From the NCBI RefSeq assembly GCF_030848805.1, contig NC_092364.1:7461770-7525769 (forward strand): 64,000 nucleotides of DNA, written 5' to 3'. This document shows positions 1 through 52,923 of the stretch, one piece after another; positions within the stretch are counted from its first letter, which is position 1, and each line of letters starts with the position of its first letter. The notes beneath the pieces are model-generated. The model was not told where the DNA came from, ran no database searches, and was given only the letters and a program-made list of their open reading frames with translations. The stretch is from Temnothorax longispinosus. Lineage: Eukaryota > Arthropoda > Insecta > Hymenoptera > Formicidae. Both the position numbers and the translations under genes were made by a program.

Positions 1-570
1 GAGCGGAAGAAGGATTACCCGGATTGGCGATTCAGTGGGGATCTGTGGGTGACGTGGGTATCGTCGCTGACATGCAGGAGAACAATAAGGAGAACGATAA
101 GGAACTGATTATTGGCGGCATGTCGCAGCAAACGATATTTTGCTGTCTCGACGAGCTCGATACATTCTTAATTCAAAGCCGACCGGTTGTAAGCAGCCTG
201 ATCGTAGCTAAAAAGAAAGAAAGATCTTCTGGATTTAACAGTCTGATAAAAACTGTCGCCAATATTTTAGGTATCTGATGGTTCAAAGTATAGAATTACT
301 TTTTGCATATACTTATTATATTTTTTATCAAATCAGTTTATGAGTAGTACATTAAAAGTCATAATATGTCATAATATCATTTTTTATATTACAGAGATAA
401 AAGACATGAAGGTTGTAAGTCAAAATTCATCTCTGGCCGAACTTGGAATGGACTCCATGATAGCCGTGGAAATTAAACAAGCTCTGGAACGAGAGTTTGA
501 CATTTTTTTGACTGCGCAAAATATACGAAATCTCACCTTCGCGAAGCTTAATAAGATGCAATCATTTTAA
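1..570 (+). CDS. FASN: Fatty acid synthase, 3' terminal exons (partial; ketoreductase end and acyl carrier domain)
   Basis: Type I animal fatty acid synthase, a cytosolic multidomain enzyme making long-chain fatty acids. The first exon enters from the left edge and ends at 270; the intron is 271-394 (GT...AG); the second exon is 395-567 with stop 568-570. Splicing is in frame: G270 joins AG395-396 to make a Glu codon. Exon 1 encodes the end of the ketoreductase region (LAIQWGSVGDVGIVAD). Exon 2 encodes the acyl carrier core LGMDSMIAVEIKQALEREF, whose Ser takes the phosphopantetheine arm. Oddity: the frame stops (KMQSF then TAA) right after the carrier domain, where most animal synthases continue into a thioesterase, and no donor site precedes the stop. 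It is therefore either a thioesterase-less paralog or a gene cut off by later rearrangement; a mariner relic starts 120 bases downstream. It converges with the P450 gene on the minus strand. Confidence 0.85.
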
Positions 571-689
571 ATTTCGGTACAGTACTTTGACATAAAGTTG
601 AGTTTAATTGGGGTCATGTGGTATACTACTGTAAAGTTCCGACTTCCCTCTATTCATTACATACTAGTGCTATCTTTTTTACAGTGTAC

Positions 690-1010
690 ATGAAGTTATT
701 GCAAACTAACAAATTGAAGATAGAAAAGAAGCAAATTCGTACGATTATCTTATGTGAGTTTAAATTGGGTTGTAAAGCTTCGGAAACTGCACGCAATATC
801 AATTAAGAAACATACAGCTCAATATTGGTCTCACAAATTCCATAGCAGAAACGAAAGTTTAGAAGATAAAGCGGGTCGGCCTGAAGCTGTTGATAATGAT
901 TGATAAAGAGCTATTATTCATGCGGATCCACCGAAAACCACTAGAGAGATTGCACAAGTTATATTTAACATAGACCATTCAATGAGTTGAGATATTCACA
1001 TTTGAAGTTG
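690..1010 (+). pseudogene. Mariner transposase N-terminal relic
   Basis: Decayed Tc1/mariner transposase. From ATG 690 the frame reads KKQIRTIILCEFKLGCKASE, the usual N-terminal helix-turn-helix region of a mariner transposase. It breaks at the stop near 805 and resumes in other frames with a NESLEDKAGRPEAVDND-like block (about 855-900) and RAIIHADPPKTTREIAQ (about 905-955). There are several frameshifts and stops, no DDD catalytic part is visible, and I could not identify clear terminal repeats. It lies just downstream of the fatty acid synthase stop. Confidence 0.8.
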
Positions 1011-1957
1011 AAGATTAAAAGCCGCAATTATTTTTGCACTAACTTAATAATAAAACGTTGTTACATATATATTTATACAAAACTTACCTTTTTTTTTCAG
1101 AAAAAGATAAAAAAACGCATTAAATGTACACGCTCCATACAAAATCTTTATTAAAAAAAATTTTGATCTAATTTGAGCTTATAATTCTATTTGTATTTTT
1201 TACTACAAAAACAATGATATCAGAAGGTTTGCGCCAAGAGAATATAATAAATTAGTAACGTCTGATTTTCTTAATTATTTTTCTTTATTAGACTTGTGTA
1301 TCTGTTCTTTTTTTAGAACAAATATATACAACCTGCTGTTTTTTTATTATTTAGATTTACATACAAAAAATACTTATTGTGCTCCAAATACATATATATG
1401 TTTATAGCATATGTCACACGAAAAACATAAAAAGAGCACGTTTTTTTAATAAAAAGAACAGGTACTTTATACAACAAGTATAAAGTAAAGTAATAAAGTA
1501 ACATGATTAAGAAAATCACACACACACACACACACAGACGTTGTTACTAATTAATTTATCATATCCACTTCGCGCAAATTTTCTGATATTATTGTTTTTG
1601 TAGTAAAAAATACAAATCAACATTTCACACAAATCTGTCCATATAAATTTTGCAATATCAACGAAGGAAAGTAGACGTAGGGCTACCAGAGTTACCTTAT
1701 ACTACTTAAAAGGTATAAATTGGCGTGTTCCATTTACGATTGTTATATTTATATAGTATTGTATACTAACTTTTTAATCTCGCAAAATTTGTTAAAGAAA
1801 AAAACGTTTTTGTAATATTACATGTATGTGTAATAACTTTTAAAATTTGCGTTAAATTACCAAAAATCATGTTGAGAATAATGACAAAGACCTTCAGTTT
1901 TTAAAGACATTAATTATAGTCATGAGTTGAAATACTAAATTAATCGTCTGTTAAGAA
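1011..1957. other. AT-rich intergenic stretch, no gene seen
   Basis: Between the mariner relic and a piggyBac-like MITE. I see only AT-rich, low-complexity sequence and a short CA run at about 1518-1538. Two related segments (about 1190-1260 and 1540-1620) share an inverted arrangement of TTTTTACTACAAAAACAAT and matching text, suggesting an old palindromic insert. No coding signal. Confidence 0.4.
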
Positions 1958-1961
1958 TTAA

Positions 1962-2256
1962 CCCTTTCGATACGGAGAGTGACTATATAGTCATCCATTA
2001 TACTGCTCACTGCGGCCGAGCAGTGACTATAGTCACTGTTCACATGCTGCGGCTGAACAACTTGAAATGTTAACTTGAAACTCTTCTGTTGATAAATTTT
2101 TTAAATTGTTTTTGTTATTGAGTTTTATTACATATAATAATTGACGGCGTTGAACATCGAGTGCCTAGCTCTCTCGGCCGAATCGCGTATATCGGTGAAT
2201 CGACGCTTCGGCCACTGGAGGAACGATCGCGTCCCGGTCGCTCCGTACCAAAAGGG
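1962..2256. mobile_element. piggyBac-like MITE (CCCTTT...TTAA type)
   Basis: A non-autonomous element of about 295 bases. Left end CCCTTTCGATACGGAG, right end CTCCGTACCAAAAGGG: 16-base inverted repeats with two mismatches. The left flank is TTAA (1958-1961) and the right flank is TAAA, a one-step decay from TTAA. TTAA targets and CCY termini are typical of piggyBac relatives. Inside is a dyad around 2015-2040 (GCAGTGACTATAGTCACTG). No coding capacity. Confidence 0.6.
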
Positions 2257-2442
2257 TAAATTCAAAAAATCTTAAGAGTTTACTTCAATACATTTTATTG
2301 TTTCAATACATTCCACCTTTTACAATGTTACAAAGTAAAAAATATTAAATTGAAGCTAACTTAATATATGCACCAAGATAATATAATACAGAATATTATA
2401 TAAAAGTATAATCTCTAATATTCCACATATTTTTACATTACT

Positions 2443-42830
<40,388 letters not shown>

Positions 42831-42866
42831 TGTAGTAAGTAATAATCAATGCAAAGTATTAATGCA

Positions 42867-42873
42867 CTTTATA
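42867..42873 (-). promoter_or_regulatory. Candidate TATA box of the P450 gene
   Basis: TATAAAG on the minus strand about 43 bases upstream of the ATG. It would imply a very short 5' UTR. AT-rich context makes chance likely. Confidence 0.25.
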
Positions 42874-45800
42874 TGAATGCTACTACCAAATGAGGATATC
42901 GTTGACTTGGTGATCCTTTTATTATGTTTCCCCACTCAAGCTAATGATTCTGACGTTTATCAACACACTCTTGCGTGAATCTTTTTTTTAAGAATACGTA
43001 ATATTTATCAAAGTAATTTGATGTGCTAAAGTTGAATTTGTTTTCACAATTTTGCTATCGCATTAAAAAAAAAATTGATGCAAAATGGTCAAAAAATGAT
43101 AATTTTGACGATATTTATTGGAAATAAAGTAAATTAATTTTTATATTTTTGCTTATTTAAAAGTATATTTTTTTTATAAATAAAATCTTTTATAAATAAA
43201 TTTTTTTTGTTTTTATATTTTTTTAATACAGTTAAAATATAATAAAGATCGTCTCTACATGATGCAATGCTAGAAATATTTAAAATACTTAAAATAATAT
43301 AACGTATTATTATTCTTTATATTTTTAATTAACAAGAGCTTAACTACGAAAATAGTTTTAGTAGGTATTGTACGATACAAAATAATATACAATACACAAA
43401 ATGATGTATATTATAATATAGTAATAATATACGTGTATGTATTTATTTTAATACAATCTGGATACGCCTAGTTTCTGTACGCCAGGTTGGTTTAAGACAG
43501 CTTTATACAATATAAAATTTAGATGGATGGAATCCGCGGCAAAATAGCGAAATTGTATGTTTCATTTATGCAATACTAAAACTATTTTTTAAACGCTTGT
43601 TAGTTAAAAATATAAAAAATAATAACGTATAATACAACATTGTTGTTATTGTTGTTATTGTTATTATTATTATTACTATTATTATTATTATAATATACTA
43701 TTTTACACATTAGATTTTTCTACAGTATATATAGACACAAGTATAATAATTATTCTTGATTTTACTGACAACTACAAATTGGCGTTGACTTATGGGTTAT
43801 CAAATCTTTTGGGGGACGCATGTATACTTGAAGCTGTTTCTTTACCTTTGAAAAAATTAATTTTTAACAAATTTCTTCATGGAAGAAAAATCAGCTAATC
43901 TAGTCGTAAGATATAGATAACTAACATTTTTTGCAGCAAGAGCAATAATTTAGTAATAGTAGCAAAACCTTTTATTCTTGCTGCAAAAAATGTTAGTTAT
44001 TCATATTTTACGACTAGATTTGGTACAGTATAATAGCTAATTTTTTTCCGTATTTTTTTTAGTAATATTAACAAGTACATATCGTGTGTATGTGTTGAGT
44101 AATACTTGGAACTTTTTATAGTACTTTATAATTAAATAACATAATTAACTTTAAATTTGCTGATATGTTTCTAAAAATACCTTTATATAAAATGATATAT
44201 CGGTAATTATTTTTTAATAATTTTTAAAATGTATATAAGAATATTTAGTTTCAAACACACGCATGTATACAAATTTACACACATGCACATGCAAACACAT
44301 TATTTTACATCCAACATACACAATAGTATATTATGCATGCGTATGGGTGAAATGAAGATATATCTACGTATGGATTTTATCACAGCATACATAGTAACGC
44401 ATGTGTTATGCGTACAGGTACGCATGCAATACATCCATACGTTTTTATTATAATAGAATTAAAAAAGCATTCCTATCATATAAGGTAATTTAGAAATATT
44501 TGTACAAACTTTAGGAGTGAGTTCTCCACACATAAACAAGAAAAAAATGTTAAATAAACATATGTCGGGAAATGACTGGTTTCGGACAAATGCATGTAAA
44601 TATGACATTTTTTTCTTGTTTATTTGTAAAGGACTTATCTCCAAAATTTACACAAGTATTTCTGAATCACTAGATATTTTTCTCTTGCTTGGAATACCAT
44701 GTCTCTCAATGGCATGCAATATGGCAAGCAATAAGATCAACTACATGAAACCAATAGAATTATCTCGATGTGACAGTCGAGGTATTGATCTATATATGTA
44801 TAATACTCTGTCATCGTACAGTGAAATTTGAAGATGCAGATTTTTTGGAAAACGTTACTTAAAAATAAATTGCCCGACTTAGACAGATATATTATAATAT
44901 ATCTTCACAGAATGGAGGAAAAAAAAGAGACAATTTTTTATGTAAAATAAACTTGAGCAATCAATTGTATGAGTTTAATAAGAAGTTGATCGTTTCAGCT
45001 GTTATTGAGATCTAATAATTTACTCAACTGGACGGTCCGCGTAAGGATACACGGGGTGGTCTCGCGCTGACACGTAAAAGCTGGGTGCGAGACACTGTTT
45101 CTTGATTTACATATAATATATTATATATAATATGTGCAATAAAAGTATCTATGTAATCTGGTAATGTGTGTATAAAATAAATGTTAATTTTCCACTAAAC
45201 TTTGAAAATTAAAAATTAAAAATTTGAAATATTCTGAATTGAATTTATATGATAAACATATTAAACATATTATAAAAATAATATAAATGACTCATAAAGA
45301 TATCTTTAAGACGTCTTATATCCTGATTTTGGATATGCGTGCTGTCTAGGGTATCTTTTTGCATAGGTAAATATATAATGTATACGATTATTATATTTTA
45401 TATCTTGCGCTTAGTTTATGTTTCACTTGCTAACATCTATTTCTAGAATAAATAAATAGCAAGTAGAAATAAGATAGATACAAAAAAGATACAGTATTAA
45501 TATAAAGTAAGATAATTGCGTACGGAAAGATAGTCCATGTACCCTAATCATTCATATTAAGTGTACATTGGAAGAGATAATGCATAGCTCTGAACTGGTT
45601 TCTTTGATAGATTTCCTATATGATAGATTTTTTCCTAAATACATTATAATACAAAACATATCACATACTAAGTTTCGATAACTTTTTCGAAAGAGAGGAG
45701 AGAAAAAATAATTTTGAAATTTTTAATAAAAATAAATATCTTAGAAGTTGAGTAAAATTAAAAAATATTTATTAAACCAGATCCTATCTCTACTTTTATA

Positions 45801-46367
45801 TTGAAAAACTGAGACCTTTTGCGCTAATTTTTTCGTATTAAACATGTTATAATCTGTTACTACTTTTTAAAAAGAAATAATTGGTAGTGTCAATATGTGG
45901 CAGTCTATTCGGATCTGATAGATTGTGGATAATTTATCATTCTGATGTAAAACATTCGATAACAGTAATCTCAAACAAAATGACATAGCAACACATGTCA
46001 GACAAATTACGAACGTTATATTAAGCAATTAATTAATAATAATAGCGATACGATATTACATTAATATTACTGTCAGAATGCAATTATCTTTCTCGGTAAG
46101 ACTTTTATTATTATTTTCTCCACATAAATAATCCCAGATAATTGATACTAATGCTTAATAATTAATACATCCTCATAATTGAAATCTATCTTGAGATTAG
46201 AAAGTTGAAGATGCCGAGAAATTCTAAATTAAATCGACTTTCATAAATTAAAAAAAGCCTTATACTATATAAAATATATTATATAAATGCAATATAAGAA
46301 ATAATATATAATTATTAATGAATTGCGATGTATTTATCTTTATATGAAAACAGCTGTTGTATATAAA
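42874..46367. other. AT-rich region upstream of the P450, no gene seen
   Basis: 3.5 kb of AT-rich DNA. It has two modest inverted repeats: 43897-44035 (CTAATCTAGTCGTAAGATAT / ATATTTTACGACTAGATT, with TTTTTTGCAGCAAGA inside) and about 44480-44680 (CACATAAACAAGAAAAAAATGT arms, inexact). Short frames here have no recognisable domain. P450 promoter elements may lie at the left edge. Confidence 0.4.
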
Positions 46368-46918
46368 GGTCGTTTTACATTAGTCACAAGCAATCTATAT
46401 TGTCGCAAGAAGCTTGCAATTTGAGCTTACATTAAAGAAAGTCACAGCCAATCAAAGAATATAATTTCTGTAAAAACTTCGTTTTAAGCAAGCAGAACTG
46501 CTAGTAGTACGAGTAAGTAGTACTGCTTTCTTTGCAAACAGTATTGCTATACCGGTCGTAACGTAGTCCAACGTAGTCGCAAATAGCAGTCGTAAGGTCA
46601 TATGACCAAATAAAAAATTTACGTCTCTGAGATTTGCGACAGGCAATGAGCATATCAAGCTCCGTTTTTACGGCATCTATTTGGCTTGCTCGTTTGTTTC
46701 GTGTTTTATTGTAACATATGCAAAGTTATTAATAAGTTAGGAAATTTTATTTTTTAATAACGAATGATTTTAGAATAGAAGATTAACCTCTGGACACAAA
46801 CGTTCATAGAGATGATGTAGATGTTGGATTGGGTCAAACCTTGTGACTACGTTACAATTGGAAGTAGTACTGCTTGCATTTATGCGACTGGCTGCTTGTG
46901 ACTAATATAAAACCTTGA
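46368..46918. mobile_element. TIR element, about 550 bases
   Basis: Left AAGGTCGTTTTACATTAGTC ACAAGCA, right inverse AAGGTTTTATATTAGTCACA AGCA: inverted ends with several mismatches. Near the left a GTCACAGCCAATC block and near the right GCGACTGGCTGCTTGTGAC. Flanks give no clear duplication. Non-coding. Confidence 0.5.
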
Positions 46919-49900
46919 TATTTGTTTACGTATATAAATGTTTTGAAGTTATTTGCATTAAATGGAAAAAAATAATTAGTGAGTAGCGAAAGCAAGATGA
47001 CAAATAAAATATAATTGCAAAGTAATACATAAAATTATCATGTCTGCATATCAAGGTGATGACCAAGGTAATATATCTCACTACCCGTCATAAAGTACAT
47101 ATTATTTATATAACTTAAAATGGCATAAACGTGAGGATATATAAAAAGTAACTCCAACACGCAAAATAATACAACTTTTTCAATGAAGCTTTCTATATTC
47201 TCGAGGAAATCTGATTTGAAAAGCGAGCGAATGTATCTGTTATTTGTTAAACTAAACAACTTTTGCTTGAATCATTGATTAGATTATCGAAATTCGAATC
47301 TCAATAAAGGCTGAACCGAAGTTCTGGCTGTTATGAGTAGGCTCAATTGATAGCTTGGGTCCAAATTATATAAAAACTGACATCACATACCCCCGTGCTT
47401 CGCACGCGCTGTTTAGCTTTAACATTATACTATTACTATACACTATTATAACTCCTCTTAATACACACAATTGTCAAAATATACAGCTGCTCATAAAGTA
47501 AGCGCAGCGAGAGAACCAATCAGCATCGCGAAAAAATGTCAATAATAAAATCTCTTACACGGCTTTTTTATGAGTGGACTAGATTATAGCGCTTCGCGCG
47601 CGCCTTGTGATGGTTTTTATTTGTTATTATCTATGCAAAAAACATTTGTACACTCGATCAATCGACTGAATTGAAACGACCAATCACGTTCGCAATAACA
47701 CGGCAACAATTGCAAACGCGATTCACCCAACTTCAGGGTTTCATACCGCTTTTACAAGAGGACTATTTTTATTTTTCTACATGTTCTACGAGAGGAGATA
47801 TTGCGATACAAAATTTTATTTAACAAATTTTACATTTAAGAAACATCGTCATTATCGTCGGAAGAAAATTCTCTTCCAAGTTATAATGTAAGAAGGCATC
47901 AGCTTTTTGTAGTTCTTCAAATCAGCGATCATGGACGTGTGCCCCTCCCCCTCTAAACCCCTCACACACACACGCGCGCGCGCACACACATCAAGTGCGT
48001 GTTCCGTATTTTTTAAAGTTATTATGTATACGGAAACACTTTCACGTGCTCCGCAAACCAGAAGAACGAGTTTCAATTTATGACATGCATACTGACAACA
48101 TTTATTTTCTCACCGTTTGTATATTGTTTTATATTGTTTGTATATTGTTTGTATATTGTTTTTTTTTGTATATTGTATATTGTTTGTATATTGCAATGTA
48201 GGACCTAAAAGTAGACATTTCAAGCTTTCGATTGCTTTTTAAAAAAATTTTCTAGCTCAGTTTTTCGCCAAGTTATGACGATTTTAATTTTAACGTTTCA
48301 TCAAAAATTTTAAAAATTACTGAAAATGTCAATAGCTTGATTTTAAAGCAAAAAATTTTTGTAATTTTTTTCCTCTGGTAGGGTCAAAGTATGAAGTATA
48401 TACTGTAATATCCTGCTGGCGTTTTTTTTTTTAAACAATTTGGAACCTACTTGTGGCTGATTTTATAAAAAAAGGCAAAAAATGCATGTAACAATTTGTT
48501 TAAACCATCGTAGAATTTTCAAAAATTATCATAGAATAACGAACCAAATTGCATTAAAAAGCTGAAAGTTTCTGCTTTTCAACGATTCTTCGATCATTTT
48601 TGTACGATGATTTGTTCAAAAGATATGACATTTTTTGTGCGCGCGTGCGACGCTTCAATTTATTTGACGTCTGTCAGCGCGCTCCGTAAATTTACCGCGC
48701 AGCGCATATCTTGCAAAATTTATTACGTGAAAAGTATTGCTTGTACAAAAAAACTTATAGAACATTTTTTGTAGAGAATTTTATAAGCTACAAATTTTGT
48801 AATAACTATTTTTGCCGTAGGACTAATGAATAAAGAAATATTCGCAAAAAACTGTTTTTCTTTACCTTTGACCCTCTGTAAAATTTTTAGCAGGGGTCAC
48901 ATCGATGGGGACTTTTCACATATTGTTTTTAACGACGAAATAAAGGTCCATGCAAAAATTTAGCTACATGTGAATTATTCCGCAGATTTGACATTTTTTT
49001 GTTTAACTTCCCTGTACTAATAATAAGTGTTTGCGGAATGAGAGAATCATTTTATGGAAAATTCTGGCAAAGGCAAGCGATAGTTTAGTTTTAATCTTTC
49101 TGTCTTTGGTCACTTCAAAATTTTATTAAAAATTTCACAATTAGTTATGCGCAATAAGATACCACGTCTGCACATACGCGAGCGAGTCTAACGGAAGAAT
49201 CCCCGTTTTTCACTCAGGCTGCATGGAACAGGTTCGAATCTGTTCTCTTAGGACATTGTGCCCTTCGAGAAAATTCTATCGAAAAGTTCAGATTAATTTA
49301 AAACATAATTAACGCTTTGCAATTGTTCATTATTTATACCTGAAGTTTATTATTCGCGCTAGTCATGCGTTTCTTATTATCGTTTATATATTTTTTTCCG
49401 CTAATATACCCGTCTATGTTTTTCATATATTTGTACGTATCTCGTATAATCTAGGCGGTTGGGTATGTGACGATGCAATTGCCACGTTGTCATTTTGAAA
49501 TAAAAAAGTATGTTGTGGTTTTTTAACGATTAATAATAAGACATGACTTTAAATTGATAGTATGATATTAAATGGACTAATTGTAATCCTGAATATAATA
49601 GCGAGTTCTTAATTTTCTCTTCGATGTATCTTTTTAGCATGTTTGTAAGTACATATATCAACATCCAACCCAGAAAACATTATGACGTCTTAATTTTTAT
49701 AAGACGTTTTATTAACGTTTCATAACATTTTTGAGGCGTTTTATAGACGTCTAGTTTTAACTAATTTATATGACCACTTTTAGACATATTGTAAATTATA
49801 ATAAAAAAATAACACAAAAACGCGTTAACAAGGAGAAAAATACGAAAGAGGAGCTAGAGTGTTACTTGATAAATCGGCATCATAAATAATTTAATATTTA

Positions 49901-49971
49901 CATAACTTTGATAACAATCTATATATTACAACAGAGATCGCGGTCATTAGCAAAGTTATGCAAGTATTAAT
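46919..49971. other. Repeat-poor intergenic stretch with small fragments
   Basis: Holds a fragment related to the flanks of the AT-rich element copy 2 (47460-47560: GTAAGCGCAGCGAGAGAACC), an inverted Helitron 3' end at 47579, a CA/CG tract (about 47960-47990) and TTGTTTGTATA repeats (48113-48195). A GGTTCGAATC motif at 49227 recalls a tRNA T loop, but no full tRNA could be built. No gene recognised. Confidence 0.4.
47579..47700 (-). mobile_element. Helitron-type 3' terminus, minus orientation
   Basis: On the minus strand: GGCGCGCGCGAAGCGCTATA ATCTAG then T. Hairpin plus CTAG is the Helitron 3' signature. The extent towards its 5' end is unknown. Confidence 0.35.
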
Positions 49972-50450
49972 CCAGGTAGCACATACAAGATTCAAAAATG
50001 TTTTATAAGCGTTTTTCCGAAACGTTTCATAACCGATTTCTAGAAACGTTTCTCATGAGTAAAAATGTCCATTCAAAAACATTCGATGGAACGTTTCTTT
50101 TCCGATAAAATAACGTTTAAGAAACTATTATAGAAACGATTTTTTTAATAATAAAGAAAATTCCTACTTTTTACACTTTTGAACGTACGTGTTTATGACG
50201 TCTTTAAGACATGCGTAAGAATGTTCTAGAAGCTTTATGCATCTATTATACCATCTATGGCGTCTATTCTTTTTCGAAGAAATTCCTGAACTGGTACACA
50301 TTCGTGCAATAAGTTAAAGTCAAACAAAATATACTTGTCTCAATCTAACTTAGGGAAGATCGGGGCTCGTTGGCACAAGGGGCAAATTGGCAATGCGTTC
50401 CGTTTATGTATTTATGGAAAAAAATTAAACAATGGAAAAGTTATCACAAA

Positions 50451-50584
50451 GGGTCTGTTTTCTATTGCTGAACTGGCTGCGCTAGTTCAGAGTTTATCTT
50501 TGTTACTCATCCACATTGTGACATTGGAAGGAAAAAGATAAACTCTGAACTAGTGCAGCCAGTTCAGCAATAGAAAACAGACCC
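50451..50584. mobile_element. 134-base hairpin MITE
   Basis: GGGTCTGTTTTCTATTGCTG AACTGGCTGC at the left and its exact inverse at the right, with AACTCTGAACTAG arms; spacer about 30 bases. AAA on both sides may be a target duplication. A degraded relative lies at about 60355-60420 upstream of the Harbinger locus. Confidence 0.65.
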
Positions 50585-50740
50585 AAAATATCTCTTTTAT
50601 GACATAGCTACTTTTTCCAAAGTTTATTTAAATTAAACAAGTATATTGCAATATAAAAAAAGAGAAAACTCTGATTCAAGAAGTAATCCAGTAAGCAAGA
50701 AACGTCAAGAAACATTTCAACTACATTGCATATCATACTT

Positions 50741-50743
50741 CTA

Positions 50744-50806
<63 letters not shown>

Positions 50807-50860
50807 TATATATATATATATATATATATTATATATTATATTATTATTTTATTTTATAAA
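50741..50860. repeat. (TA)n microsatellite
   Basis: About 60 TA units with one GG interruption, at the 5' side of a Helitron. Confidence 0.95.
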
Positions 50861-50864
50861 ACCC

Positions 50865-51411
50865 GACTGTGTTGTCTGTCTGTCTGTCCGTCCGTCCGTC
50901 CGTCTGTCCGCGAACTACTCATTCGTTAGTGGACCGAATTTTTACTAAAAGTATATGAAACAGGGGTAGAATTTCCCGGGAAGTGCCATGATGTGTATAG
51001 TTTTTCGTTACCGATTTTCTGGAAACCGGTTTTTTCTAATTTTTTCAATTTTTTGGGAAATAATTGACCGAATCCCAAAGAATTATAGATGAAAATAGGA
51101 GTAGAATTTTCCAGGGAGTACTTTAAAGTGTATAATTTTTCGTTACCAACTTTTTAGAAGCCGGTATTTAAGGGTTGAATTTCCCGGGGAGTGCTATAAA
51201 GTATATAATTTTTCGTTACCGATCTTTTTGGAAACTGGTATCAGAAGTTTGACAAACTTTTCAGGAAATAATTGATCAAATTTTAAAAAATTATATATAA
51301 AATAGGGGTAGAATTTTCTGGGGAGTGCTATAAACTGTATAGTTTTTTGTTACCGATCTTTTTGGGAACCGGTATCTTTTTAAAAATCGGTTACGAAATT
51401 TTCCAGAGAGG

Positions 51412-51465
<54 letters not shown>

Positions 51466-51515
51466 AGAGACTATTTGTGTGTCTTATTACATATGTCCTC
51501 CGGGTAACCAGCTAG
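50865..51515 (+). mobile_element. Helitron, non-autonomous, type-1 3' end
   Basis: 5' part TGTCTGTCTGTCTGTCCGTC then GCGAACTACTCATTCGTTAG TGG; internal repeats; (GA)n at 51408-51470; GTCTTATTACATATGTCCTC CGGGTAACCAGCTAG|T (51512-51515). The 3' hairpin is shortened. A second Helitron starts only four bases later. Confidence 0.65.
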
Positions 51516-51890
51516 TATATCTATATATATAAGTACCGGACGTTTGTCTGTCTGTCTGTCTGTCTGACCGCGAACTACTCATTCGTTAGTGGATCGAATT
51601 TTTATCAAGGGTACATGAAATAGGGGTAGAATTTCCCGGGGAGTACCATAAAGTGTATAGTTTTTTGTTGCCGATTTTCTGGAAACCGATTTTTCTAATT
51701 TTTCGGAAAATAATCGACCGAATTCGGGAAATAATCGACCAAATTTCAAAGAATTTTATATGAAACAGAGGTAGAATTTCCCGGGAAGTGCCATAAAGGG
51801 TATAGTTTTTTTGTTACCGATTTTCTGGAAACCAATTTTTTTAATTTTTTTAACTTTTCGGAAAATAATCGACCGAATCTCAAAGAATTA

Positions 51891-52923
51891 GGGGAGACCG
51901 GGGTAAGCCGACACTATTTTTCAAAGGCAATTTTTAATATTTAATTAAAATTTTTAGGCAAATTCAATGATATATATTTAAAAAGTGTTTCTTCAGGTAC
52001 AAAATTGATTCAGGAAGTTTTACTGTACGTCGTTTTGTTTTGCCGCCAGGAAAGGAAAAGTGACGCGAAGACAAATTTTCGAATTGAAAAATGACGGGGC
52101 GAACTCGACACCCCGCCGGGGCAAACTCAACACTTTGTTTGATCGACACAATTTGATCTGGAACTTATTTTTTTATTGCTTAAAAATAAAAATACATTGT
52201 TTATTAAATGAAAAGACATTGTGTATTAGAAACAAAAAGTCGGAATAAAGTAAACAATTATTTAAAATAATGAGAAAAAAAAGATTAAACTTTTAATTAT
52301 CTTTTTCTGAACTGTCTGAAAAACAATTTATACACGTAAACTCGCGATCAGATGTGCGCACACATTCGTCATGAGCCATACGGTTGCATAAGATGCATTG
52401 TTTGTTATTAGAAGCTAATGAAATGTTTTCCGAACACACGCAACAGATGTTCCTTAAATCGTCATCGGAATCGGACGAAACAGTGACCTTTTTTGCGATA
52501 ATGTCACTTTAGGTTAGTGTCGTCTTTGCCCCGGTGGCGTCGTGTCGACTTAGCCCCAAACGTCGTTTTTTACTTTTGTTACTCCAAAAATATATAAATT
52601 TTGAAAATATGCAAAAATTATTATCGGATTCGTATAAAGCATCGAATTTCCCATCAAAATCACTTAGCGGTAGATTCGCAAGAGTAAAGCTCGATGAAAG
52701 AGTATACATTTTTGAGAGATCAGAAAAATTACTTTTCACTATCAAAAAACTTATGTCGCGTTAAAAATTACACTATAACTCAGAATGTTACCAAATTCCG
52801 TTGATAATACTGGCACATTAAGACGCACTTACAGTAGCAAAGGCAAGTTTCTACGATAGATTTAAATTGGCAAAAAGCCTAGTGTCAAGTTTGCCCCGCT
52901 GTCGGCTTAGCCCCGGTCTCCCC
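51891..52923. mobile_element. Pogo-like TA-flanked TIR element, family A (clean copy)
   Basis: 1033 bases between TA (51889-51890) and TA (52924-52925). Ends GGGGAGACCGGGGTAAGCCG and inverse GGGGAGACCGGGGCTAAGCC. Flanks read AAAGAATTA / TATATGAAACAG; the uninterrupted Helitron consensus is AAAGAATTATATATGAAACA, so excision with one TA restores the site exactly. It carries the best-preserved finger relic (52290-52505). Confidence 0.75.
52290..52505 (-). pseudogene. PHD-type zinc-finger tail of pogo-like transposase (relic)
   Basis: Minus-strand frame: SSDSDDDLRN, then ICCVCSENISLASNNKQCIL CNRMAHDECVRTSDREFTCI NCFSDSSEKDN and stop. Ligand order C-C-C-C-H-C-C-C matches a C4HC3 PHD-type finger. 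Such fingers are known at the C terminus of some insect pogo-type DDE transposases. The catalytic part is absent, so this is the tail left in a non-autonomous element. Related relics occur at 7385-7500, 18560-18868 and 59070-59200. Confidence 0.6.

Noticed and set aside
44517..44831. 104-codon plus-strand frame
   Set aside because: Covers an inverted repeat with mirrored frames; no motif, biased to AT-rich codons.
49165..49255. tRNA gene
   Set aside because: GGTTCGAATC looks like a T loop, but I could not build an acceptor stem or anticodon arm around it.
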